Below the pieces are notes generated by a model. It saw only the letters and a list, made by a program, of their open reading frames with translations, was not told the DNA's origin and searched no databases. From contig NZ_JBBMXV010000003.1 of NCBI RefSeq assembly GCF_037996645.1, positions 496,001 to 560,000 of the forward strand: 64,000 nt of DNA. Reading direction: 5' to 3'. A program made the translations under genes and the position numbers. Positions 28,818 through 37,527 of the stretch are shown piece by piece. The stretch comes from Halalkalicoccus tibetensis (GTDB lineage Archaea; Halobacteriota; Halobacteria; Halobacteriales; Halalkalicoccaceae). Within the stretch, counting starts at the first letter, position 1, and every line of letters starts with the position of its first letter.

Positions 28818-29349
28818 TATGCGGTAGTACCGAGTGAGGTAGAAATTGTCACGCCCCTATCAATAACTGAAGGTGTAGCGACCACATGGCAGCGAGAATC
28901 TGATCTACAGGTGAATGCTTGCGATCGGACTGCCTGGCATTATGATTATCCAAATCATATTTATCATAGATAGTTACCAGCTGGGAGATGGCATGAAACC
29001 GATTCAACGATTACAGTAGACGTCTCGGTGAGAGTAAGCTTCAGACCACGCTTCAACGCAACTCTCTCGATAGGATGTCAGAAAAAATTCAGACTATTGG
29101 CTACAAATACGTAGTATGTCTCATAATACATGTATACATGTATAGCGTATTAGGACAGAAAAATATCAACTGAAACTGGCATGCAGTAATTATATATGCT
29201 GCCCTAGCGTCATAGAAGACGAGAAACGGGGGGATTAGATGATTTCAGGGCCTACTATACCTATAAAAATAGAAGCATCAGCGATACCGTACGCCTTCGT
29301 GGCCGAGACGATGGATTTCACCCGCAGTGGTGGGAGCGATCGGTAGTCC
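28818..29349. other. Long intergenic leader of the polysaccharide island
   Basis: No gene. It contains an interrupted inverted repeat at 29030-29066 (GAGAGT and AAGC on the left, GCTT and ACTCTC on the right) and an 18-bp perfect palindrome at 29126-29143. These lie between the Gly/Tyr-repeat gene and the glycosyltransferase and could be operator or terminator elements. Confidence 0.5.
29126..29143. promoter_or_regulatory. 18-bp perfect palindrome, possible operator
   Basis: The bases ATACATGTATACATGTAT read the same on both strands. They also form a tandem of TACATGTA half-palindromes. The site is about 205 bases before the GT2 start. A dimeric regulator binding site is possible; chance in AT-rich DNA is the alternative. 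Confidence 0.35.
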
Positions 29350-30417
29350 GTGTATCGGGACCAGACTGTCGGTGTCGTTATTCCTGCATACAACGAGGAA
29401 GGATTCATTGGGGGTGTACTCAGAGACATCCCCGAATACGTTGATCGGATCTACGTTATCGACGATTGTTCGACTGATAAAACATGGGATGAGATCATAT
29501 CCACTGCTCAGGAGGTATTAGGTAGCAAAACTGCTTATGTAGAAGAGCAGATCAACACCGCGAACAAGCAGATTGCTACTGATGGTGGGACACTAGCTGG
29601 TCGCGCGTTTGTCCATGAACCAATCGGATGTGTCCTACCGATTGAACACCTCTCAAATTTCGGTGCAGGAGGCGCAATCAAAACAGGATACCTTGCGGCA
29701 TTACAGGATAAGACTGATGTCGTAGTGACTATCGACGGCGATGGTCAGATGGATTTGGACTATCTTCCTCGACTACTTGACCCGATCGTCAATGGCAAGG
29801 CTGACTATGCTAAAGCCAACCGTCTTCTCTATCAAGAGTACCGGCAGGGTATGTCTGGGTGGCGATTTTTCGGGAATTCAATACTGACCTTCCTTACGAA
29901 GATCGCAAGTGGTTACTGGAAGATGATGGACCCTCAGAATGGGTACACAGCGGCTTCCCACCATGCATTGGACAATATCGGTGTCGAAGGGATGTATGAG
30001 TACTATGGCTACTGCAACGATATTTTGGTAAAGTTAAATGCCAAAGGGCTTCGCCTTGCCGACGTTGCTATCCCGGGCCAGTACGGGGATGAAGAAAGTA
30101 GCATCCGTTATCCTGAGTATATTCGGAAAGTCTCCTCAATGCTTCTTCGAAACTTCCTGTGGCGACTAAAGATCCGATATTTCGTGCTTGACTTTCATCC
30201 ACTTGGACTGTTCTACCTGTTTGGCGCGATTACCGCAGTCTCCGGGTTCACCGGGATGAGTTGGTCGACACTAGGATACCTGCTCTTTGATCAAGACCTG
30301 TTCATCCGTATGGCGCTTAGTACTTTGTTGTTTTTGATGGGCAGTATGTTCCTCATGTTTGCGATGTTGTTCGACATGCAAGCTAACGAAAATCGAGAAC
30401 TACAGGTCTATGAATAA
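29350..30417 (+). CDS. Family 2 glycosyltransferase with membrane anchor
   Basis: A 355-residue GT2 enzyme. The GT-A opening VGVVIPAYNEEGFIGGVL, the IDDCSTDKTW nucleotide-sugar segment and the DxD-type TIDGDGQMD are present. Between the last two is an unusually long insert of about 50 residues (SKTAYVEEQINTANK). The C-terminus has two transmembrane helices (residues 281-345). It resembles polyprenyl-phosphate sugar transferases acting at the inner face of the membrane. The start is GTG at 29350. Its end overlaps the deacetylase start by eight bases. Likely the first sugar-transfer step in the glycan. Confidence 0.9.
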   Translation: MYRDQTVGVVIPAYNEEGFIGGVLRDIPEYVDRIYVIDDCSTDKTWDEIISTAQEVLGSKTAYVEEQINTANKQIATDGGTLAGRAFVHEPIGCVLPIEHLSNFGAGGAIKTGYLAALQDKTDVVVTIDGDGQMDLDYLPRLLDPIVNGKADYAKANRLLYQEYRQGMSGWRFFGNSILTFLTKIASGYWKMMDPQNGYTAASHHALDNIGVEGMYEYYGYCNDILVKLNAKGLRLADVAIPGQYGDEESSIRYPEYIRKVSSMLLRNFLWRLKIRYFVLDFHPLGLFYLFGAITAVSGFTGMSWSTLGYLLFDQDLFIRMALSTLLFLMGSMFLMFAMLFDMQANENRELQVYE

Positions 30418-31306
30418 GCACACCACTGGGGAGAAATTCCTCTGCCTGACGCTTGACCTTGAGAATGACTGGTACTTCGACGAACCGGGGTATGATCATC
30501 TCACGTTCGAATACATCGATACGTTCATCGACCTCATTAATGATCTAGATGTCCCTCTCAGCGTGTTCGTCGTTGGACAAACACTAGAACAATACCCTGA
30601 AGAGATCGATCGTCTCTCGAATCAACTTGAGTGTGAGTTTCACCTTCACTCATACCAACATGATACGAGTAAAAATTATGACTTCCGGGAAGAAGTCATC
30701 AACGGAAAAGAGGCCTACCGAAATCATTTCGGGAGGAACCCAACTGGGTATCGGGCACCACAGGGCAACATCGCAGAACACGAGCTGAGTCTCCTTGAGG
30801 AGCTGGGATTTGAGTTCGACTCCAGCATTTTCCCCTCATATCGGCCAGGTGTCTACAATAACCTATCTGCACCATTGACGCCGTACACTCCAGCAGGGGC
30901 AACCTCACTGCTAGAGATTCCTCCTGGAGCATTCTCAGGTATCCGGATCCCTACTTCCCATAGCTACTTCAAGCTCATTGGCCGGTCGCTGTCATCATAC
31001 CTTTCGGTCTCGCCGCTTCCGGAGGTCCTCGTCTACAGTATCCATCTTCAGGACCTCTTTAAAACGGCGTCTCACGATCACTTGCCAGTCCCGAAACGGT
31101 GGATCATGAAGCGTAACCTCAATAACGCAGAGCGGATGCTTCGAAAGAACATTTCAACTCTCCTATCGCGGGGCTACCAGCCGAGAACGATGACTGATAT
31201 ATACAGTGCACATACTAGGGATGATAGCTACGAGTCCCAAACAAATGCCCCGAAAGATCATCTCGATCCGTCTCCTGTTTGGGCCTCGGCCGAGAACGAC
31301 GACTGA
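30410..31306 (+). CDS. Polysaccharide deacetylase (NodB-type)
   Basis: A 298-residue NodB-fold deacetylase removing N-acetyl groups from sugars. Visible motifs are the variant metal Asp in LTLDLENDWYF, the histidine motif HLHSYQHD and the GYRAPQGN arginine motif. There is no signal peptide, so it acts in the cytoplasm, probably on a nucleotide- or lipid-linked sugar. The ATG at 30410 overlaps the upstream GT2 stop by eight bases, a coupled operon. Two downstream genes (formyltransferase and ATP-grasp ligase) act on amines, so the deacetylase could create the amine they modify. Confidence 0.88.
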   Translation: MNKHTTGEKFLCLTLDLENDWYFDEPGYDHLTFEYIDTFIDLINDLDVPLSVFVVGQTLEQYPEEIDRLSNQLECEFHLHSYQHDTSKNYDFREEVINGKEAYRNHFGRNPTGYRAPQGNIAEHELSLLEELGFEFDSSIFPSYRPGVYNNLSAPLTPYTPAGATSLLEIPPGAFSGIRIPTSHSYFKLIGRSLSSYLSVSPLPEVLVYSIHLQDLFKTASHDHLPVPKRWIMKRNLNNAERMLRKNISTLLSRGYQPRTMTDIYSAHTRDDSYESQTNAPKDHLDPSPVWASAENDD

Positions 31307-31379
31307 CCGTTACTATTTTCCTGGGCGACGACAGTTGCTGATTCAGCAGGGTTAAGTCTCTGACGCGCCATTCCACTAT

Positions 31380-32069
31380 ATGACCGATGTCGCTGTATTT
31401 TTAATCGAGAGCGACGGGTTAAAGGGTCGAACTGTCGTCGAACGGTTCATTTCCTCAGTTAATTACCCTGACATTGACATTCGTGTCGTCGTTGACGGTC
31501 CGGATGGGAAGGCGATCCAAACGTTAGATCGGCTTGAGATTCCTTACACAGTAGCCGCTGATCCAGCAGCACCGTCTGACGCGATTGAGCGTGTGACCTC
31601 TAATGATGATGGAATCCGATATCTGATCACCTGCGGCTGGGTCCACAAAATCCCAAATACGTCGATATCGATGGCGGATAACGCTATCAACTGTCATAGC
31701 TCATATCTCCCCGGTTACAAAGGCCGATGTACATATCGACCACAGTGGGCGCATGCCGAATCTAAAGGCGGTGCAACGATTCATTTCTTGACAGAGAAAT
31801 TCGACGAAGGCGCGATAATCTGCCGAGAGGAATTTGTGATTTCCTCCTGGGACTCTCCTCTTGATATTGCCTACAAATATTCTGATATTACAACACCACT
31901 GCTTCGTGAAGCAATGCTTCTGTTAGATGAGGGATTCTCGGGAAAATCTCATGATGGCGGGCGATATTACCCTACTATCCCTTGGACGACTACTATTGCC
32001 CATGGTATCATTAACCACATCTCGCGAGGATTCGGATCAGATTGGCGCTGGGAGATTGAGCCTTCATAA
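31380..32069 (+). CDS. Formyltransferase-family enzyme, probable sugar N-formyltransferase
   Basis: A 229-residue protein containing the formyltransferase fold. The active-site region NAINCHSSYLPGYKG provides the Asn and His of the Asn-His-Asp triad, and KFDEGAII provides the Asp. A hydrophobic N-terminal strand DVAVFLIESDG fits the N-terminal subdomain. There is no C-terminal OB-fold domain as in methionyl-tRNA formyltransferase, and the location in a glycan operon suggests N-formylation of an amino sugar with N10-formyltetrahydrofolate. The target sugar cannot be named. A purine-type GART role is unlikely because of context. Confidence 0.85.
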   Translation: MTDVAVFLIESDGLKGRTVVERFISSVNYPDIDIRVVVDGPDGKAIQTLDRLEIPYTVAADPAAPSDAIERVTSNDDGIRYLITCGWVHKIPNTSISMADNAINCHSSYLPGYKGRCTYRPQWAHAESKGGATIHFLTEKFDEGAIICREEFVISSWDSPLDIAYKYSDITTPLLREAMLLLDEGFSGKSHDGGRYYPTIPWTTTIAHGIINHISRGFGSDWRWEIEPS

Positions 32070-32175
32070 AACAAATACGCTTAACCAGATCGACAACAGT
32101 TATCGGATGATGACTCAACATAGGATTGCACACGTAGTCCGGACAAGACCAGAACCGATTTTTCATCTCTAATAT

Positions 32176-33348
32176 ATGGGTGATGTACTCGTTACCGATG
32201 GACGGACACTCTCAGCACTTGCTGTCATTCGGTCGCTGGGAGAGAGTGGATTGGAAGTTCATACCGGCGACGCCTTCTCATCAACAATCACGTCCTATTC
32301 TAAATATACTGACTCAAATATCGTCTATCCATCAGCGGACAATTCTCCACACGGGTTTATTGACGAGATCGTCGCAAAGGCAAATGAGGAAGCATACGAT
32401 CTCATCGTCCCGGTTCGAGACGAAACAACGTTATTACTCTCACAGTACCGATCAGAGCTACCCGCAAGTACAGATGTTTTCGTAGCGGATCATTCGATTA
32501 TCGAACAGTTATTGGATAAAGGAGAGACGATGAAATTAGCCAGCCAGTATGGGGTTTCGATTCCTGTGACCTACTATCCCTCTGAGTCGGGTCTTAAAAC
32601 CGTTCGAGATTCGGTTGAATATCCCGTTTTGATAAAACCTCGCCGTAGTTCGGGCTCTAGAGGCATTCAGTATGCTCATTCAGAGACCGAGTTACTGCAG
32701 CGATATGAGGCAGTAAGCAAGGAGTACGACAACCCAATCGTGCAGGAGTACGTTAGCCACGACGGTGGTCACTACAGCATTGGTACCTTATTCGATCAAG
32801 ACTCGAAGCCTGTTGCACTACACGTCTATAAGGAAACAAAGCAGTATCCTCCATCAGGTGGGCCGGCGGCGACGGCTACGAGCGTCGCTCCAGATGAGTG
32901 GGTATGGGACATAATCGAGTTACTGAAGCAGGTTGATTGGATCGGCCCTGCCCATATGGACATACTGTTTGATCCCGAGACCTCGGAATACAAACTGCTT
33001 GAAATCAACCCTCGACTCTGGATGTCACTGAATTTGACGGTACAATCCGGTGTCGATGTTCCATACCTACTTTATAAACTATCAACAGAGGGTTCAGCTG
33101 ATCCAGTTCGTAGCTATACGGCCGGAATCGATTACCGGTGGATCCTTCCGAACGAACTCCTCTGGGGGCTCGCACAGGACCAAAAGGTGAGTGCTGCTCG
33201 GGAACTTCTCCGGTATTCTGGTCGGCAAACCTGTTATGGAGTGTTATCACGAACGGATCCACTCCCTGTCATCGGCGTAGCTGCACAGAGTCTTCAGTTC
33301 CTCAAGGATCCTGAGAAACGGGCTTCTATTTTTGATCGCGGTTGGTAG
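32176..33348 (+). CDS. ATP-grasp carboxylate-amine ligase
   Basis: A 390-residue ATP-grasp protein of the carbamoyl-phosphate-synthase-like type. The layout is an N-terminal Rossmann-like part (VLVTDGRTLSALAVIRSLGE), an ATP-binding lysine in VLIKPRRSSGSRG, and the magnesium motif LLEINPRLWMS. Such enzymes activate a carboxylate as acyl phosphate and couple it to an amine, often adding amino acids to sugars or small metabolites. It shares the TDGRTLSA/TGLNSHSY-type opening and EINPRxW motif with the second ATP-grasp gene at 61491. The context is amine decoration of a surface glycan. Confidence 0.88.
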   Translation: MGDVLVTDGRTLSALAVIRSLGESGLEVHTGDAFSSTITSYSKYTDSNIVYPSADNSPHGFIDEIVAKANEEAYDLIVPVRDETTLLLSQYRSELPASTDVFVADHSIIEQLLDKGETMKLASQYGVSIPVTYYPSESGLKTVRDSVEYPVLIKPRRSSGSRGIQYAHSETELLQRYEAVSKEYDNPIVQEYVSHDGGHYSIGTLFDQDSKPVALHVYKETKQYPPSGGPAATATSVAPDEWVWDIIELLKQVDWIGPAHMDILFDPETSEYKLLEINPRLWMSLNLTVQSGVDVPYLLYKLSTEGSADPVRSYTAGIDYRWILPNELLWGLAQDQKVSAARELLRYSGRQTCYGVLSRTDPLPVIGVAAQSLQFLKDPEKRASIFDRGW

Positions 33349-33813
33349 TTTCAGAGTATGAATGTCAATTCTAGAAAGGTCCGAGTTTACATCTAGTATC
33401 AGCCCTATTGGGGCATCTCCGCATAAACTAGTCCGTACAAATACTCAAGTCTACTCGCATATCCTTTCGACGTAGTCCTCCCTCGGCCTCCCCTCGATTT
33501 GGCTGTCGGTCACTATGGGGTGTTATCCCAATCAGAGTTCACACTCGGTGCTGCTCGAGGCCATGGGCGACTACGCTGTCACTATAGTAGCCTCATTGAG
33601 TATTAGGTGCGGTACGATCGAACGCTTATTGATCCCTGACGGAGAAAACAACGCACCTGCTGACATGAACCCAACTCAGGACTTTGGTAGCCTCACTTGG
33701 CATACGGTGTCACTGCAAAATCAGCGAGATACTGTTGATCTCACTACACTGGGACCACGGTCCCTGCGTAATCCGGCACAAGGCACAGAACGGTCTGATA
33801 GGAAATAGACATC
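33349..33813. other. Intergenic stretch, possible decayed gene
   Basis: An open frame from 33515 to 33808 has no recognisable domain and no good start signals. The DNA is more GC-rich than a typical spacer here. It could be the worn remains of a gene between the ATP-grasp and DUF354 genes, but I cannot identify it. Confidence 0.3.
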
Positions 33814-34830
33814 ATGAGAATACTCGTCCAGGCCTCACATCCCGCCCACGTCCATTTCTTCAAACACTTCATCTGGGAGGCTAATAAAGATGGACACGAC
33901 CTAAAAGTTATTTCGAATAAACGACCAATGGTCCGAGAACTGCTCGAGAGATACGACATCGACTACAAAGTCGTATCAGAACCAGCTGACTTCATTGTAC
34001 TGAGTCAGTTGCGATTCACCCTAGGTACGTATCAGGTTGCAAAGGAGTTCGATCCAGATGTACTTCTCTCTGTTGGTGGTACATCAGTCGCGCACGCTTC
34101 TAAATTCATTCGTGGCCGATCGATCGTTTTCTATGATACGGAACATGCAACGGTCCAGAACTCGATAACGTACCCGTTCGCCGACCGTATCTATACACCT
34201 GACTGTTACCAAGGAGACATCGGAACAAACCAGATCCAGTATCCTGGTTATCAGGAACTCGCGTACTTGCACCCGAATCGATTTACACCGGATCCCACCA
34301 TCAGGGATCTCGCAGGTCTTGGTGAGGACGAGCGGTTCGTTATCTTGCGCTTAGTGTCATGGGAGGCTATACACGACAGAGGAGATAGCGGATTCGATAA
34401 TGTCAAAGACGTTGTCCGTGCGTTAGAGGAACGTGGGGTACGCGTTCTGATCACCTCGGAAGCAGAACTTCCCCCTGAACTCCAAGATCACCGTGTAGGT
34501 GTTCCTCCTGACCGAATTCATGATCTGATGTACTATGCCGATTTGTTCATCGGAGAAAGTGCTACGATGGCAACCGAAAGCGCAGTGCTCGGCACCCCTG
34601 CAGTGTTTGTCTCATCAAGCCGACGGGGGTATACGGACGAACTAGAAGAGAAGTACAGGCTGGTATTCAACTTCTCTGACGATGATCGGCAACATCACTC
34701 CCTTGATAAGGCGCTCTCCATCCTCGAAGGATACGATCCAGAAGTGTGGGACAGTCGCCAGGAACGCATGTTGAATGACAAACTCGATACGACGGAGATG
34801 ATGCTCCAAGAGATTCTCGAAGCTAAGTAA
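33814..34830 (+). CDS. DUF354 family glycosyltransferase-like protein
   Basis: A 338-residue protein with the GT-B-like fold of DUF354, related to UDP-GlcNAc 2-epimerase and MurG-type enzymes. The N-terminus MRILVQASHPAHVHFFKHF and the TLGTYQVAKEFDPDVLLSVGG region are characteristic, and the C-terminal Rossmann part has FIGESATMATESAVLGTPAVF, the usual nucleotide-binding loop. DUF354 genes are a constant feature of archaeal surface glycan loci. The activity is not firmly known for the family. Confidence 0.9.
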   Translation: MRILVQASHPAHVHFFKHFIWEANKDGHDLKVISNKRPMVRELLERYDIDYKVVSEPADFIVLSQLRFTLGTYQVAKEFDPDVLLSVGGTSVAHASKFIRGRSIVFYDTEHATVQNSITYPFADRIYTPDCYQGDIGTNQIQYPGYQELAYLHPNRFTPDPTIRDLAGLGEDERFVILRLVSWEAIHDRGDSGFDNVKDVVRALEERGVRVLITSEAELPPELQDHRVGVPPDRIHDLMYYADLFIGESATMATESAVLGTPAVFVSSSRRGYTDELEEKYRLVFNFSDDDRQHHSLDKALSILEGYDPEVWDSRQERMLNDKLDTTEMMLQEILEAK

Positions 34831-35081
34831 GCTTGGACTCGTAAATCGTACACGAGCCGAATTCTTGTGTTTCTTTATTTTAAATACTGGAAACAATAGG
34901 TGTATTAGTAGACTCTCCGACCGATCTCGCTGTAAGCGTCGATAGTTGCCGTGTCTGGCATATAGGCCTCTTCTCAGTAGAACTGAAGTATATTTCTACC
35001 AAAAAGCCTATTACAATAAAGGTTAAAATAGAGAATGTATGAGATCAAACAACTCTGCTGCTGGAAGAGAGCATTACAACA

Positions 35082-35855
35082 ATGAGTAGCGATAATAGGG
35101 GCTATAACCTCCCTGATCAGGGTGAAACAGACTGGGACGAGCTACTCAACGAAAACTTCGAGGATATCGACACGGATGTTCAAGAACTATTCGACATGAG
35201 TACTGGTGGCGAGATCAATGAAAACGTCACTACCTACGATCATGTTGGTCCACTTCATCAGGGCTCGTATCATACTACCTCAAGTCCTGATGGGGGCCTG
35301 GGTGTTGTCTTTACGGCAACTGACCTGTATATCGATAGTGTCGTTGTCGATTCCGATCTCTCGGACATCAGTGAAACGGATCTCACGATTGAGCTACGTG
35401 AGTACAACGGAGGTGCGGCTGATTCGCCAGTCGTCGATTCAACCACTGTAACCCTCTCGGGCGGCCCTGAGAGGATTGACCTTGGATTCCAGATACCGGA
35501 ATCCGGTGATGGTGACTCTGATGATGAATATGTTCTCGGCCGTGGGCCGGTACCCGATGACGAGGAAGCGATCCCTCTACGCCGTATTAATCAGGATGAT
35601 TGGGGCCAAGACGCCTATGCTACTCACACTTACGACGATATTGATTTTTTACGAGGAACGCATACGGGTGAATCTGATGACTGGGGTGCTGAAGACTACT
35701 GGTACTATACGTTTGATTGGCGGATCAGTGACGAAGGGGCGCGTCTGACTGCACCCTGGTCGACTGACATCGACGAGATCTATATGCGCCCTCGTGATCC
35801 TAAGGAAGAATTCGATGACGTGAGTCCTCGTTCAATCTGGTTCGACACGTCGTGA
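35082..35855 (+). CDS. Fibre-like protein with tail-protein-type N-terminus
   Basis: A 257-residue, strongly acidic, beta-rich protein with no signal peptide. The N-terminal segment NRGYNLPDQGETDWDELLNE and ENFEDIDTDVQ looks like the trimerising start of phage or virus-like tail-fibre proteins. The remaining sequence (TIELREYNGGAADSPVV, RIDLGFQIPES) suggests a beta-sandwich. It is followed after four bases by the beta-helix gene, so the two are made together. I do not recognise a catalytic domain. It may be an anchoring partner for the beta-helix protein. Confidence 0.75.
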   Translation: MSSDNRGYNLPDQGETDWDELLNENFEDIDTDVQELFDMSTGGEINENVTTYDHVGPLHQGSYHTTSSPDGGLGVVFTATDLYIDSVVVDSDLSDISETDLTIELREYNGGAADSPVVDSTTVTLSGGPERIDLGFQIPESGDGDSDDEYVLGRGPVPDDEEAIPLRRINQDDWGQDAYATHTYDDIDFLRGTHTGESDDWGAEDYWYYTFDWRISDEGARLTAPWSTDIDEIYMRPRDPKEEFDDVSPRSIWFDTS

Positions 35856-35859
35856 TATC

Positions 35860-37395
35860 ATGAATTGGAAATATCGCAGTAGCAGCGACTGGTCGACGCC
35901 GACGGTGAAGATAAAACGGGATGGACAGTGGATCGCGCTTAGTTCTGCTCAACCCGGAAACCCGACAGACGAGTTTGGCTGGAGTGACCCACCAACCCGG
36001 TCATCGACTGTGCTTCATTCGGACATTGGTGGGTCTATTCAGGATGCATTTGACTCTCTTTCTTCGGATACGGAGCTTGTCCTCGATGATGGGCCATACG
36101 AAGAGACCGCGACTCTTCCTACCACAAACCAAATCACTATCATGGGGGAATCCTCGGGGACAATATGGAATGCGCCAGGCCCAGTGCATCGGGTGCTTGA
36201 TGCACCAGAATGGTCGCTAGAAACGACTAGTTGTGACGCTATCGACGAGGGTGAATCAACACTTTCAGTTGGGAACACCTCGGAGTTCGAATCTGGTGAT
36301 GATCTCGAAATTCTCGATTCTTCAGATCTGTATTATGGTCTTGGAAGTGATGACCTCAATGATAACCATACTCAGTACAAAGGCGAGTTCGCGGTTGTTG
36401 AGTCAGTAGACACCGATAATGATACGATCACGATTGAAGACGAGGTACATCAGGAGTATGCTAATCCGAATGGCGACCTCCAGGTTTCATCGATCGATTG
36501 GGGGCTGACAGACATTCATATCACGAATCTTGACTTCTATGGTGGCGTCAGTCGTGACGAACTTGATCCATATGGTCCTCAACCTGCGAAGCCGATGCAT
36601 CTCTCGCAACTGAAAGATGTCTGGATTACCGACTGCACGGCTGATGGCTGGCATCAAGATCTCGTTACTGTTGCACAGGGACGGAACTCCTATATTGCGG
36701 ATTGTTACGTCCATGATATCGGCCGGTATGGGATTAGCCACACTGACGGATGGACACATAGTCGCGTGCAAGACTGCGCAGGCGGGTATATCGATCCCGA
36801 TGAATCAGGCTACTTAGTCCAGGCCGGTGGTGGTTCGACGGATGAACCCGATCGGCCAGCACCGACCTATGACGTCCAGGCCCGCGATTGCACATGTGAG
36901 ACGTCAGACTTCCTGTATGAAGCTCACTTCGCCGCTGAGAACGTTCGCTACTATGACGGCGACATTGACTCCGGGAACAGTCGCGTCTGTAAGATGCGTG
37001 GAATCGACCAACACCTCATTGGTGGAACGTATAGCCCTGCAACTGGATGGGCGTTCCAGAGTTCACAGGTCGCCCGTGAGTGTTCAATCGAAGACGCCTA
37101 TATTAGCGATGCGAATCACGGCTGGGTGCTCTGGCCCAGAGAAGACCAGTGGTTCGGTAACTTACTCATGCGAGATGTTCAGTGGGAAGATATGGACGGC
37201 TCTCCTGTCTACTTCCGCGAGACCGACGACGGTCAAGCGCCGGATATTCGTGGTATTGAAATCATCAATTCCTCGTGGAACGGCGAATGGATCGATGATG
37301 CGGCAATCGAGTCATCTAATGGATTCGAGTCGAGCCGGGTTGACTATTCAACCGAATATCCGGACGACCAGACGCCTGCTGAATATTTCGACTGA
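35860..37395 (+). CDS. Right-handed beta-helix protein (pectate-lyase-like fold)
   Basis: A 511-residue protein without signal peptide. Residues 1-30 (SSDWSTPTVKIKRDGQW) form a short docking module; from about residue 60 on, GSIQDAFDSLSSDTELVLDDG is the usual cap of parallel beta-helix proteins, and repeated Asp/Gly/Asn turns about 20-25 residues apart continue (YIADCYVHDIGRYGISHTDG, SRVQDCAGGYI). Such folds bind or cleave polysaccharides, as in lyases, epimerases and tail-spikes. Catalytic residues cannot be placed. The neighbours (fibre-like protein and sulfatase) indicate polysaccharide processing or modification. Confidence 0.85.
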   Translation: MNWKYRSSSDWSTPTVKIKRDGQWIALSSAQPGNPTDEFGWSDPPTRSSTVLHSDIGGSIQDAFDSLSSDTELVLDDGPYEETATLPTTNQITIMGESSGTIWNAPGPVHRVLDAPEWSLETTSCDAIDEGESTLSVGNTSEFESGDDLEILDSSDLYYGLGSDDLNDNHTQYKGEFAVVESVDTDNDTITIEDEVHQEYANPNGDLQVSSIDWGLTDIHITNLDFYGGVSRDELDPYGPQPAKPMHLSQLKDVWITDCTADGWHQDLVTVAQGRNSYIADCYVHDIGRYGISHTDGWTHSRVQDCAGGYIDPDESGYLVQAGGGSTDEPDRPAPTYDVQARDCTCETSDFLYEAHFAAENVRYYDGDIDSGNSRVCKMRGIDQHLIGGTYSPATGWAFQSSQVARECSIEDAYISDANHGWVLWPREDQWFGNLLMRDVQWEDMDGSPVYFRETDDGQAPDIRGIEIINSSWNGEWIDDAAIESSNGFESSRVDYSTEYPDDQTPAEYFD

Positions 37396-37527
37396 TATCT
37401 CCTCTCTTCTTAACGGTGCTACTTGATATAGACACGTCCTTCAGCGGGATCAAATATCTCTATATCTCAATCTACCAGTGAGGATAAGAAGGACAAATAC
37501 ATGTTGGGTTAACAAGTAGGCTACATC

